Positions 46,216 to 57,585 are shown, numbered from the stretch's first letter. The stretch is DNA of 64,000 nt from Hymenopus coronatus (GCA_030762935.1 CM060881.1:105200501-105264500), one strand, 5' to 3'. Numbers and translations are program-made. The notes: a model not told the origin generated them from the letters alone.

Positions 46216-46380
46216 TTGGGGTTTGTCATCTCAGAATAATTTGAGATCGCCTTGTGTTTACCGGGAAGCATGCGAATCAGTTGAGAAATGCAATGTCATG
46301 TTGCCATGGTAGCTCAGTGGCAGAGCAACCGGCTAGAGACCGGGAGATTCGTGGTTCAAATCCTGGCTATGGCATTTAAT
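46216..46380 (+). repeat. repeat with a tRNA-like 3' half, family S6
   Basis: It shares its leader and tRNA-like part with 21,010-21,165. The tRNA-like segment (46,302-46,374) folds as a 73-nt cloverleaf. The acceptor is GCCATGG/CTATGGC, the D stem GCTC/GAGC, the anticodon stem CCGG/CCGG with a seven-base CTAGAGA loop, and the T arm has two mismatches. The anticodon position reads AGA, a serine anticodon, yet the long variable arm of serine tRNAs is absent. It is therefore more likely a tRNA-derived repeat than a working tRNA. The tRNA-like part lies downstream of the shared leader, the reverse of usual SINE order. Confidence 0.65.
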
Positions 46381-46485
46381 TCTTCAGTCTGACTCTACCT
46401 ACCCAACTACTATAATTCTCTATTTAATGTTTAGACTCTTTATGGAGTGCTGAATGTCTAAATGTAAGACAATTTTGACACTAAC

Positions 46486-47138
46486 AGATCCGATGTGTTC
46501 CATTTATATAACTTTCTATAGCTGTTCCACAAACAGATTTTCTTATAAAAGATTATTCTGTTATCTAAACCATGCTAATGAAGATAAACTTTGCTTGCTT
46601 CTTTGTATGCTGAGTACACAGGCTAAAGCTATTGCTAGATCTTTTAATAACCGGTCGCTAGGTAAACAGTTGAAATTTGGTTTTATTTGCTTCCTAGGAA
46701 CAAACAACAGAGAGACGAAAAGGAACCTGTCTTCCGTTTGAGTAAACTTTAAGTACGATAAAACTGAAACCAATGACTCAGAATATCTTGAAAATGGCTA
46801 TTTCTACAGAAAATGTCTATTGCATAAATTGCCCGTTTTTCTAAATGTATTGTGTAGCAAATTTTGTCTTGCTCTTACGGTTTACCAGTTATACAAAAGT
46901 TATACAAAAGTCATCCGAATGATGAGGTCTTCAGAGGCTTTTTCTAGAAATATAAAGATATACATTTTGTTTGTTATGAAAATATATTAAACATATGACA
47001 TTTTAATAAATAAAAATTGTAATAGTCATTTTTGAGAAAATCAAAATTCTCGAACATGTTTTTTGTAAACAGTAGTTGGGGTGGGGGGTTAATCTTGAAA
47101 ATGTTTGTGTCACATCCTTGGAAGGTACTAAACTTTAG
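46486..47138 (+). repeat. R1 repeat, 5' three quarters
   Basis: It starts AGATCCGATGTGTTCCATTT and runs through the TTCTCGAACATG and AGTAGTTGGGG blocks to GGAAGGTACTAAAC. It lacks the CA tract and terminal palindrome. It carries the GTTTGAGTAAACTTTAAGTA variant seen at 20,730. Confidence 0.78.
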
Positions 47139-47618
47139 GATAAGTATGACTGAAGCTTTGAAATTCTAGATTTTTAAATTTATACCACAGATGTAATATA
47201 ACGCAAATAAAGAACACTACACATTTCATCCATTTTGCTCTTATTGTTTAGAGGTTACAGTCCAATTTGTTTGTTTTTGTCACGTCAATAAAAAGAATCC
47301 CTTACTACAAAGCATTTAAACTGTTGGTCTAATATTTTAATCCTAGGTTAAAAAATGATCTACTATATGAAATGGACCTAGGTTACTCTGTATCTCCCTT
47401 AGTTTGGGCTCCAAAACTTTTTAAAGTTATGAATGTGCTTTTTTGTCATAAATATTATATTTATGTTTAAAAAGTGAAAACATATGCTTAAATACATGTG
47501 AAAATAAAACATAGGGCAGTTCTTATTTACCTCTGTAAAAATGTACAACAAATTTTATTTTTGTAACAGAAAAACTGCTCCGCAAGAAACTCCTTTACAG
47601 GAAGAAATGCTAAAAATA
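47139..47618. other. unassigned AT-rich DNA
   Basis: Nothing recognised. Confidence 0.5.
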
Positions 47619-47850
47619 TTAATAGCGATAAAACAATCCAAGGTTTGAATGCATGGCTGACATGGGACTCTCAGCTTTCCTTATCCTCTCCTCTGCTACT
47701 GCCTTAACTTCTTGCATTGAGCTTTTCTTCTCCACAACTTTGTTTTGTAGTTTCCTGAAAAGAATGAAATCTCGTTGAACTGAATTCTTTCTTGCCATGT
47801 CCAGCATAGCTTCATCTATGATTCTTTGTTGTAGCTCCAGTTAAGGCATT
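47619..47850 (-). pseudogene. unknown coding-like remnant
   Basis: The minus frame reads LQQRIIDEAMLDMARKNSVQ upstream of and through its first Met. It then continues with a charged helical segment containing KKSSMQEVKAVAEERIRKAE. Composition is protein-like (alternating charged and hydrophobic residues, few rare residues) compared with other AT-driven frames here. I do not recognise the family. It could be a helical piece of a retroelement or transposon protein, or part of a host exon. It lies immediately left of an R1 terminus. Confidence 0.25.
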
Positions 47851-47883
47851 TAAAAATGACGCCTGTGACCAATTAATTATACC

Positions 47884-48220
47884 TTTTTTACTTTCCCTAT
47901 ACGTACTAAGTACATAGTGTATAGAGGAAGTATTGTATTCCACCCAAAAATTTTATACCGAGATTTCACCGGAAATACATGTTTTAGGACTCTCTGAATC
48001 CAAAAAGAAAGCGTTTTCAGAAAAAGGTCCATGTGTATGTGAGTGTGTGACTATGGACCGCATAGCTCAAAAACGAAAAGATCGTTAAATACTAAACTTG
48101 GTATTTAGGTTTGGTATCTTCCAAGGATGCGACACGAAGATTTTCAAGAACTACCCTTTCATGGACAAGTGTTCAAAAATGTTGATTTTCTAAAAAATGG
48201 CTCTAACGATGTTGATTAAA
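47884..48220 (-). repeat. R1 repeat, left arm of a compact fold-back
   Basis: It starts TTTTTTACTTTCCCTATACG with the palindrome (CTAAGTACATAGTGTATAGA) and runs inward to CTCTAACGATGTTGATTAAA. It is then cut and joined to a CA run and a plus-oriented R1 end. Confidence 0.85.
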
Positions 48221-48429
48221 CACACACACACACACACACACTCAGGCACACACGCGCGCGCATACAGACAAACACACACAAGGACTTCCCTCTAAAATGA
48301 TTTTTTCGAACTCAGGTACCCCAAAACATATATTTCTGATGAAATCTCGATATTGAATATTTAGGTGGAATACAATACCCTCCTTATCCACTATGTACAT
48401 TGTACATTTTGGCAAAGAGAAGGTAAAAA
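48221..48429 (+). repeat. R1 repeat, right arm of a compact fold-back, with CA expansion
   Basis: An uninterrupted CA run (48,221-48,242) passes into CACGCGCGCGCAT and the CAAGGACTTCCCTC version of the R1 tract, then the TCTGATGAAATCTCG block, an eroded palindrome and GAGAAGGTAAAAAT. Together with the left arm it forms a 546-bp unit with palindromes at both outer ends. Confidence 0.83.
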
Positions 48430-50196
48430 TCCAATCGGTGTAAAGTTTACGCCATGTCTCGAGCCTTTGAAGCAATTTTCAACGAGATATTGACCATATT
48501 GTAGTTCCAATTGAAAATTACTAATTTAATTAAATCTTGATTAGAATACAGACTGCAGAATATTCCGTTCAGTGTTATGTTATCTGATTTTAAATGTGTT
48601 AAATATGGGTTACTTAAATGTTCCGTTTTGGGGAAAATTCTGCTTTATTTGTTTAAATCCATCTTTTGAAATCCTGAATCTAAGTGAAAGAATTGACATG
48701 TTTGTCGATAATATGCATATCATTGTACTGGTGATTCTGATTTAGAATGAGGCGACAACTTTCCCAAAATACATTAATTATGAAATACAATATGGACATA
48801 TAATTACGCATTAATGAGGTCACTAATTTGCAGAGAAAATGAACTTACTCTAATATTCAATTGTTCCTCAATTGAAGATCAAATCGAAAGTATCGCACTA
48901 ATGATTGCTGAGAAAATAGCAAAAGAAATCTTTGTTGCGTCAATTGTCATTTGTATTACCATTTTCATCTTCAATATAGCACTTGGCTCTAAGCTTCAGA
49001 GGAAAACTCAAAATTATAAGTAATGTCAAATACGCTGAATATTGTAAACCTTTATTTTAAATCTCCTATACCGCAAGTGGGATATTCGTCCTCAGGATAT
49101 GGAATATGTATCCTAAATTAACTGATTGTATATTCATGCCTATTTATAAAACGTAAAGGGGTTTAAAATATTATGAATAATATCTCAACTTTGCAATAAA
49201 CCTAATGAGTTCAAATTACTGATAACAAAATTGATAAGCCATATATCATTCAGTATTTTTTATGGGAGTTGGGCACTAATTGAAACTGCGTAACGTAGTA
49301 CAAAAGTGACGGAGAAGTTGCCTAGAAAGCCGGGCGTTCACTATTAAGAATATTAAGACAGTAACGATCCGCATCCTTGACAGAACTATGGACTGTTTTG
49401 AAACACTGAGACGAATGTCTGTCCTACTGTCGGTTAATGAAGAGATGATGTTCATCTGTTTATATCTCTTTGGCAGAACACATGAGCACCCAGCAATTGA
49501 CGCGTTCCAGCTGAATGTCATACATCCGAGACAATTCCTTTGCCACAGGAGTCGGAAATACTATGGAAGAACTGTGGGAATACATTCTATATGAATATTG
49601 TGTATATTTAATTCGCTTGTGCTTAAATTGTTTCAGATATATATATAAAATAAATGTAATTTTTGTTTAACGAAAATGCAGAATTAGAAGCGGAATGTGG
49701 AACAAATTTTACTCATAAGACTGACACGTACTGTAAATTCTGTAAAGAAATAACTAAAATCATTTACCACGTTCATGTAAAATGAGAACTTGCTGTGACA
49801 TTATAAGCATCAAAAAATCTTTTAATAATAAATTTCACCGGAAGTTGATTTTGTGCATTATTTGGACTAATGTGTTAGACCGAAAACCTAATCTCGTTTT
49901 TTTTTCCCACACGAATCACGGGTTCACTGTATTTAGATAAAATACAGACAACCAAAACTTGTGTGCTAAACAATAAATTGCTTTGTAAGAAATGTGATTA
50001 TAAGGTGAAAACGTCCTACTCCACTAGTGGCAAGAAAACAGAACCTACATAAAAAACGCTTAAACATTACACCGTTATACGTATTATAGTATTTGAGATA
50101 GAAAAAAAAACTAATTAAGTTGCATACTGGATTTTATAAAGCGTTAAAATTTCCTGCATTCAGCGTACAGCACTCTTCCTCTCTTTCTCTGACTCC
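48430..50196. other. unassigned AT-rich DNA
   Basis: A 69-codon plus frame at 48,814-49,023 includes a hydrophobic stretch FVASIVICITIFIFNIAL that could span a membrane, but no family is evident. Overlapping frames on both strands at 49,276-49,594 show no domain. Confidence 0.4.
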
Positions 50197-50761
50197 ATGC
50201 ACAGCATTTTCAAAACGCCACCAGGAAGACCAAGAGTTTCGGAAGAAAACGTTGAACGTGTTCGTTCTGCCTACATAAGAAGCCCACAGAAATCGACATC
50301 TAGGGCAAGCATGCAATTAAAAATTCCACAGCAAACTGTATGGAAAATCTTGCGGAAGCGACTGCACATGATGCCTTACAGATTACAGATGTTGCAGTTT
50401 CTGAGTGAAGAAGATAAGGTCATACGACGTGACTTTTGCATCGACATGTTGCGACATGATGAAGACGATGCTGGTTTTTGTGAGCGCATCATTTCATTTT
50501 TGTGGTAACGTGTTCTAAAATGTCGTTGGACAACAGTTGCTGATTGCGTTCTAGCAAATTCCAACACGCAATATGCCTTTTCCACAGGATTTTCCGCCAT
50601 TTCAGCTTCTGCAACAACAAACAAAACACTACAGCGTTACCAATAGTAACAAACAAAACTTTGAGAGTTTTTCAACATACCTCCAAGCTAATTATCTATC
50701 TCTAATAGTTTTTGTTTTACAGGCAGTTGAAGTTGTCTATTTCTTTTATAGTAACCCTGTA
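50197..50761. mobile_element. Tc1/mariner-superfamily transposon with an internal inversion
   Basis: The plus strand (about 50,215-50,495) encodes the middle of a transposase of the same group as 31,974-33,055. It reads PPGRPRVSEENVERVRSAYI, then a helix-turn-helix with QLKIPQQTVWKILRKRLHMM, then DKVIRRDFCIDML, and stops at ERII, just before the first catalytic Asp motif expected there. The minus strand (50,600 down to about 50,500) encodes the N-terminus of the same protein, MAENPVEKAYCVLEFARTQS then ATVVQRHFRTRY. The intact protein should run N-terminus then middle on one strand, so one part has been inverted. The right edge ends in GTTACTATAAAAG-type terminal sequence reading inward from 50,761 (TACAGGGTTACTATAAAAGA). 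The C-terminal half and left terminus are missing. Confidence 0.75.
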
Positions 50762-51842
50762 TTATAATGTGCCTAGCGTATTAAACTTGAAGTGATTTTG
50801 AAAGCGTACACATGTTAAAGTCTTAGAAGTTGCTCGTTAAACACATGATGTGAGAATTTCGTATGAAGCATTTCCTAAATAATTTAACCCTTAGTTGCCT
50901 GATTAGTATGCTACATATGTCGTTTTTCCTTCAATTAAAGTTAAAAAGTGAGTTCTAGTAGAAATATATCGGAATAAACCTATACAATTATTATATAATA
51001 TAAAATATAATATAAATTAAATATATGGAGATTCCTTATTAAGATTTTTTTTCCCAATTAAAAGTTCTAAACCAGTTTTCATAATCCTGCCAAAGGTACT
51101 ACCAAAAAAGTAGTTCAAATGACCATCAGTGTTAGGTGATAGGTAATGGACTGGCCATCCATTCAAAGCCAAGTGTTGCAAGTTCCAATCTCAGTGATTG
51201 TGGTAAAGGACGGGGAGAGCCCAAGTAAAATAATCAGTGTGATGTTTGGAACATATCTGGTTACATTTGACTGTAGCTATGTGGAGTTTTCTCTTTTATT
51301 TATTAAAAAAATCAGTGCAATTTCAGTGCTAATATTGTATATATTTTTACAGTATAAAACAGTCTTGATTATTTGTCGTTTAAGGTTGAAGGTTAGTATA
51401 ACATGAAATTAATCCTAGAGTACAAATGTATTTGTATAGTTACGCTTAAGACAAGCGGAACTCATAGGTACCGACAGGCAACAAAGGGTTGAGATAGCTG
51501 CCATTAATTGCGCAGAGCTGTCTAAGTAGCCTATGTTAACTCAATGAATAAAAGATTAACCCATACCGTTTAAACAAAATGAAACGTAAAGTTTGTAATA
51601 AAATAAATTCGAACGTTTCTCAGAGACAACTATGCAGAGCAGTGGTTTAATGTAATTATATGTGCCAGAATTTTGTTCCATGAATTAGGGTATAGAATTT
51701 CTTTTACATTAAACTTGCTAACTATGCATTTTGTTACAATCCCTTTTGCAGTTGTTCACTTTTGTTATCGACTTGACAACACTGTTCAAGAGTGTTGTTA
51801 TATTAAATGCTGTTTACCCGATATAACAAGCGACGTAGAAAT
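50762..51842. other. unassigned AT-rich DNA
   Basis: A possible tRNA-like trace occurs at about 51,140-51,200 (GGTGATAGG, and GCAAGTTCCAATCTC about 35 bases later). A frame at 51,146-51,406 overlaps it and has no domain. Confidence 0.4.
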
Positions 51843-52205
51843 GAAAATATCTTACGTGTTCCATTCACATGACTTTCTCTACATCTCTGTAACAAATTAT
51901 TGTTAAAAAGTTTATTCTTTCAATTAACTTCATGATAATCGAGATAAACATTAGTATAAATTGTCCTTGTTACTTGGTTCCTTGTAAGTAGAAGGGCGAA
52001 AACATAATATGTTGCATTCACATAATGTCCTCCAGCTGTTCGGCAAACAAACCTTTTACTGAAAACGTTAATCAGATATCTACATCAGGCTAATCAAGAT
52101 AAACATAAGCAGAATTAGCCTTATTACTAGCTTCCATGCTAATACAAGGGAAATAAGGAAATGCACAGGCTTAAGCGATAGTTTCATCTTTTAAAGGAGT
52201 CCTTG
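51843..52205 (+). repeat. two R1 heads in direct tandem
   Basis: The first head, GTGTTCCATTCACATGACTT, covers about 51,843-52,000. The second, AATATGTTGCATTCACATAA, covers about 52,001-52,205. Each stops before the middle block. Confidence 0.72.
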
Positions 52206-52320
52206 AATGCGCCTCTTAATCCTTAGTTATTCTTAGGTATGCGGTTAATTATAACAAAATGATCAAAATAATGATAGGAAAAACTTTGAAACAATAAATA
52301 TTATTCCCGTTAAGAATTAT

Positions 52321-53074
52321 CTTTTTACTTTCTTGAACACTTGTGTACAATACGTAAAGAAGGTATTATATTCCACCAAAAATTAAAAAAACGAGAGTTC
52401 ACCGAAAATACATGTTTTGAGACCTCTATATCAAAAGCAAATAATTTTTAGAAAAGATCAGTGTGTGAACAGTAGAGTTCCTAAACGAAAATCCTGCTAA
52501 ATACCAAATTTTAATTTTAACATCTGCCAAGGATGCAACACGAAGATTTTTATGACGATCCCTTAAACTTGCAAACTACCCTTAACTTGCAAACATTTCA
52601 AAATTTTTATTTTCTCAAAGATGGCTAACGATTTTTGGTTAAAGTATCCCATATTAAAGATATTTATATGACAAATAAACTGTATATTTTGAATTTTCTG
52701 GGAAGACATCTGAAGACATATTACAAAAACAAATGGAGATCTCGTTAAAACCAATATGTATATCATACATGGTTTTTTGTATAGCTGACCGTTTCTGAGA
52801 TACACTTTGTTATTTGTTTCAGCTTTAAAATAGTTATACTTCTCTCATACGGGAATTTGTTAACTTCTGGCCATTGTAAAATTAAGGAATTTTCGAGTAC
52901 AGAGCAACCAGTTTTTAAAATATTTGACTCGCTTAAGCCTACTGTGCTCCTTGAGCAAGTAATAATATCATTTCTTCCAAAGTGTATCTCGATTAGCAAT
53001 AAGAATGTGCTTTTGAACAATAATAGGTTACACAGAGGTAGAGAAAGTCATTTGAATGCAACAAATCAGTTTTA
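52321..53074 (-). repeat. R1 repeat, nearly full length, diverged
   Basis: It starts CTTTTTACTTTCTTGAACAC with a decayed palindrome and ends at the reversed head TGAATGCAACAAATCAG. The CA tract is nearly gone (GATCAGTGTGTGAACAG). Confidence 0.83.
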
Positions 53075-53163
53075 TTTGTTTATGTATTTATTTTGCTCAG
53101 TTATATGTTCTTGAGTATCTGTTTTCCCTTCGAATACTCAATGATTTAAGCGTAACAACTAAG

Positions 53164-53165
<2 letters not shown>

Positions 53166-53197
<32 letters not shown>
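53166..53197. repeat. (AT)n microsatellite
   Basis: About 16 uninterrupted AT units. Confidence 0.95.
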
Positions 53198-53198
<1 letters not shown>

Positions 53199-53475
53199 TC
53201 TTCTTTGAAAGAAGTAAAAGCTCACTAAGGTCATCGTCAGGCACATGACCTACCAGCGTAAGCTAAGACATTGCTTTTAGCATTCAGAAACATTGCGGGG
53301 AACTGTAATATATGCCTCTTTCACATTTGAGATAGAACTGTCAGCAACAGGAAATTGTGTTCTGATTTCTTCTGAAAGACATATGCGTGTGCGGGACATG
53401 TTGCATTTATAACCTCTGAATAAGGTTTTTAAATAGATGTTTCCGTTTTCACTGTGGTTGTAACGAATTAAGTAT

Positions 53476-54345
53476 AGTTACTTTCTCTAGCCCGCATGTT
53501 CAATGTACATACTGGATAGAGAAGGTTTTGTATTTCACCCAAAATATATATAAATATATCACAGGAAATATGTGTTTTGGGGTCCCCTGAGTCCGAAAAA
53601 AAAAATAGAAAATCCTCGTGTGTTTGTGTGTCTTTGGACAGCACAGCTCAGATACGAAAAGACCGATTAATACCAAATTTAGCAATTAAGTATACTATCT
53701 TCCAAGGATGCGGCACAAATATATTCAAGAAAATCCCCCACCACAAACTAACCTTTACTTGGACAAATTTCCGAAAATTTTTATTTTCCCAAAAAATGGC
53801 TGTAACGATTTTGATTAAAATCCTGTATATTAAAGATATTTACATCCATTATAAAATTTATATTTTGAATTTTCCGGGATTTGCAGCTGAAGACCTTATT
53901 CTGGATGAATTTTGCCAAATTTTGCTTAACTGGTAAACCGCAACAGATAGACAAAAACTTACTATACAAAAAATGCAGATCTCCTCAAAGCACACAATTT
54001 ATGTCATTTGCGTTTTTGTTGTATAAGTAACCGTTTTTGACATATTCCTTGTTATTGGTTACAATTGTAAAGTACTTATACTTTTCTCAAACACGGAGTG
54101 TCCGGTTTACTTCTGTTCTACTCCTGGTCAAGCAAAGAAGCGATTTGTAATAACAATCACATAACGACAGCTTTTAAAACATTTGACAATCTCTTTAGCT
54201 TAATGCATTCCTTTAGTTCCCTTATAGTTATAAGAAACTAAGTAATAAGAACATTTTGCTGACGTTTAGCACGTTTAGCATTCTGAAGAAAGAAGAATAA
54301 GCTTTTGTAAGAAGTTTGTAGAACAGCTAGGGAAAGTTATGTGAC
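53476..54345 (-). repeat. R1 repeat, full length
   Basis: It starts AGTTACTTTCTCTAGCCCGC and ends near the reversed head AAGTTATGTGACAC. The palindrome is of the TCTAGCCCG variant shared with 33,835. The longest open frame in the R1 minus sense (119 codons, 53,577-53,936) lies here. Confidence 0.86.
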
Positions 54346-54477
54346 ACTTAAAATGTTTTTGGATAATATATTGTACCCCAAAATTTATTCTTGATTTAAC
54401 AAGACCAACGAAACATATCTCATACTAAAAGACAGTACTTTTAAATTAATTTGCTTTAGAACATATAAATATTTTAA

Positions 54478-54590
54478 AAATATAATATATTCCATTCACA
54501 TGAGTTTCTATACCTGTTCTTTACTCAAAATATTTTAAGAAAGATTATTGTTTTATCTACATCATACTAATAAAGATAATGGGAAAGAAA
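54478..54590 (+). repeat. R1 repeat, head fragment
   Basis: Contains AATATATTCCATTCACATGA and the TTTTATCTACATCATACTAA block, then stops. Confidence 0.6.
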
Positions 54591-54736
54591 AATGCACGTA
54601 GAGATATGCAATAAACTAGGGAGAGAGGGATTTTCATGGGCAAGAACAAGCTTTAGAAACTTGAAAGGCATGAGACATGATGAAGATGTAGGAAAATGAC
54701 AAATGTGCGCACACATTTATACAGATTTCCACTATA

Positions 54737-55978
54737 CTACTGCGTCAAGAAAGTTCCGGGAATTTGCCAATAAAACAAAAACAATGAATTATTCATCCAA
54801 TTTTATTTTATCACCTTCAAAGTAGGCCCTTCTGAAATTATACATTTATGCCAACGAATAATCCAATCATCAAAATATTTTTGGTAGGCACTTTTAGGAG
54901 TCGATGTCGTTTGACGCCACGAATTTTCCTTTGTCTTCTATTGACTGACTGAAAACGGGTGCCTCGAAGTGGTAACTTGAGGTTTGGAAAGAGAAAGAAA
55001 TCAGCAAGAGCCAGACCAGCGAATACGGTGGTTATTCAATGAACTTTGTTGAGTTTTTGGCCAGAAGTTCGTTCCCAATAATATCTGGTGCGTTATCGTG
55101 GTGGAGAATCTATGAGTGTCGTTCCACAAATCTGGCCTTTTACGCCGTATTTGTTCTCTCAAACGCCGCATAACGCTCAGATAATAGTATTTATTTACCA
55201 TCTGACTTCTGGCAAGAGCTCTGAGTGTACGCCACCGCGATAATCAAAAATCGAGTTTGACGTGCCCTTTTAGATTTCGGTTCAGTTTGAGGCGCCATTC
55301 GGAAGCTTGTTGACTGATTTGAGTGTCAAACTCGTAAACCCATGTCTCATCACCAGTTACAATGCGTTTCATGAATGTGAGGTCGCAACTGGCTCGTTCT
55401 ACCATGTCTTCAGCAATCCTTACGCGATTGAGTTTTTGAAGAAAATTCAAGTGTTTCGGAACTAACCGAGCTGCAACGCGTGTCATGCCCAAACAATCGC
55501 TTAAAATGGTACGAATCGATTTGTGAGACACAGAAAGTTCATCGGCGATCTCTCTCAGACATAAATTACGATTTTCGGTTCAGTTGAAACCGTTGATGGC
55601 CGACCAGAGCGAGGCAAATCTTCCACCACATCTCGACCACTTTTGAATGCACTGTACCACTCATATGCACATGTTTTTAATAAAGTTGATTCACCGTAAG
55701 CTCTCTGTAACATTTTCAGCAATTTGGCACACGAAATACCATTTGCAATGCAAAATTTGAGACAGATTCTTTGTTCAATATTTGTATGCATCGTAAAATC
55801 GCAAATCACCTTTGAGATGAACTAAGAAAATGGCGTACTGTAAACAAACTAGATAACGATCAAACTCCGCGTGGATATAGAGGAAGATTGTACCAACTTA
55901 GCGACAGCAATAATTTTGAAGCCCCTTTTAAACAGGATTTTTAAATGATCAATTCCCGGTAATTTCTTGACAGAATAC
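54737..55978 (-). mobile_element. mariner-type transposon, inactive, both ends present
   Basis: About 1,242 bp, the normal mariner size, between inverted ends CTACTGCGTCAAGAAAGTTC (left) and GTATTCTGTCAAGAAATTAC (right, reverse complement), with TA outside each. The minus-strand transposase starts near 55,809 with IEQRICLKFCIANGISCAKL, the AYEWYSAFKSGRDVVEDLPR linker and GRPST. A deletion of about 30 bp at 55,580 then removes part of the linker. The catalytic part keeps TGDETWVYEFD (first Asp, about 55,350), ILHHDNAP (second Asp, about 55,100) and ALADFFLFPNLK (third Asp, about 54,980). Frameshifts fall between the second and third motifs and at about 55,210. Unlike the sister at 24,192, the three catalytic Asp residues are still written in the DNA. 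The breaks are frameshifts and small deletions. Confidence 0.88.
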
Positions 55979-56339
55979 TATATTACAATCAAACAAAGAA
56001 ATGGAGAGATCAAATTTGGTAAGGAAAATTTGAAAAATGGATGGAGAAATTATAGTTGTGTTGTGTCCGCAAAAAGAGCGAGAAATATCAACATTATGGG
56101 TAATTTCTTGGATAAGTTCCGAGAGAAATGGACAAGAATGATTAAGAGACTAAGGTGTAGAGGCTAAAAGAGGCTAAAAAATAAGAAAAATGGGGAAAGA
56201 ATTATGTAGGGCAAGATCCACTAAACATATAGAACTGGCAGGTTAAGGTGTATGGTGAATTAGGGGAAAAATGAAAATAACAAGTGCTAGTAAGATATAG
56301 GAAAACTAAGAATATATGTACAGTATTGTGGCTAATGAA

Positions 56340-56585
56340 GACATATCAATAACGTTTGGCGCAGGGGATCGTGGTTTAGAGTCCCGCCTTAGGCATGGAT
56401 GTCTGTGTTTGTGTGTATGTATGGGTGTATATTAGAAGCAAAAAGCCAACCGGTAACCAAATAGAAACACAAAGGAAACGTTGGAAAATTGGTAATAAAT
56501 AAATAAACAATTAACTAAATAAATAAAGAGGAAAAAGAAAAAGGAATACAGCTCCGGAGTCCTGACAGAACTACGGAACTATGTT
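56340..56585 (+). mobile_element. tRNA-derived SINE, family S3, with 3' hairpin
   Basis: A degraded tRNA head (GGCGCAGGGGATCGTGG, then box-B-like GGTTTAGAGTCCCGCC) is followed by GGCATGGATGTCTGTGTTTG, an A-rich body, and a 3' segment ATACAGCTCCGGAGTCCTG in which CCGGAGTCC pairs poorly with GAACTACGGAAC. The order of parts is the same as in the copy at 57,795. Confidence 0.65.
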
Positions 56586-56609
56586 TTGTAAGTTAAAAAA
56601 GAAAAGGAA

Positions 56610-57325
56610 AAAGGGATAAAAATTAGCAGAAATGTTCTTATTACTACTTCTAAGTAGAGAGAAATAAGGAATACTAAGCTCAAGCAAAAGTAAGTTCTTT
56701 AAAAAAAATCCAGTTATTATGTGAAATAATTGAAATTCATTTGGCTTCGAACGGCCAGAAGTAAAATAAAGAGGAGGAAACAAACGACAGGTTTCCTTTT
56801 GAGAAAAGTTGAAGTATTTGATAATTGAAACGAATAACAGGAAATGCCTGTTAATTTTACATACAAATAAACTGTATACGACATAAAGTGTGTGCTATTA
56901 CGAGATCTTCGTTTATTATGTAGGGCATTTTCGTCTGTCTTACTAGTTACCGCTTATGCAAAATGCATCCAGAATGAAGAGAACTTCAGAGATATTTCCA
57001 TAAAATCAATGATATACAGTTTATTTGTCCAATAAATATCTTGAATATGATACTAATCATTAAAGAAATTTTTGAGAAAACCGGATTAAAAAAAAACAAA
57101 AAAACCTGCAGGTGGAGTGTAATTTTAGAGTGGAGGATTTTCTTGTAAATCTTCTGTCACATCCTTAGAAGGTACTAAACTAAAATACCAAATTTAGCAT
57201 TTAACGACCTTTTAGTTTTTCAGCTATGGTCTCCACATACACACACGGATTCAAACAGCATCAAAGCATATTTCCAGTGAAATCTTGATATCGACTTTTT
57301 TGGGTGGAATAGAATAGGGAATATA
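56610..57325 (+). repeat. R1 repeat, diverged, terminal palindrome lost
   Basis: It begins in the head block (GATAAAAATTAGCAGAAATG) and runs through the AGTGAAATCTTGATATCGAC block to GGGTGGAATAGAATAG. The CA tract is short. The palindrome and GTAAAAA end are gone. Confidence 0.75.
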
Positions 57326-57404
57326 AAAATTTTGCATTTACTACGGATGGAGCGCCAGAGATAGATACTAAGTTAAAAAAAAATATTTGTTTACAACGCT
57401 GTCA

Positions 57405-57585
57405 ATTGCCAGTGAGCCGGAATTTCGTCCCGCAGGAGTTCTTTAACATACCAGCATGTCTATTCATATATATGGAACTGTCGCTTTTAAGTGCACTTAA
57501 CAACCAATGGTCTGGGCCGGTTTGAGCCCGCGACCTTGGGTTCAGAAAGCCAGCGTCTAAACACTGGCTACCAAGACCGACGATA
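57405..57585 (-). mobile_element. tRNA-derived SINE (S4 type)
   Basis: On the minus strand, a box-A-like GGTAGCCAGTGTTTAGACGC and a box-B-like CGCGGGCTCAAACCGG are followed by a body with TTAAGTGCACTTAAAAGCGA and AAGAACTCCTGCGGGAC. It is GC rich relative to its flanks. No clear target duplication was found. Confidence 0.75.

Noticed and set aside
46302..46374. A working tRNA-Ser(AGA) gene
   Set aside because: It lacks the long variable arm of serine tRNAs, has two T-stem mismatches, and belongs to a two-copy repeat with a shared leader.
48814..49023. 69-codon frame with a membrane-like FVASIVICITIFIFNIAL segment
   Set aside because: Runs of I, F and V are common by chance in AT-rich frames, and there is no supporting motif, splice context or second copy.
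50134..50316. 60-codon minus frame next to the inverted transposon
   Set aside because: It is the antisense shadow of the plus-strand transposase segment.
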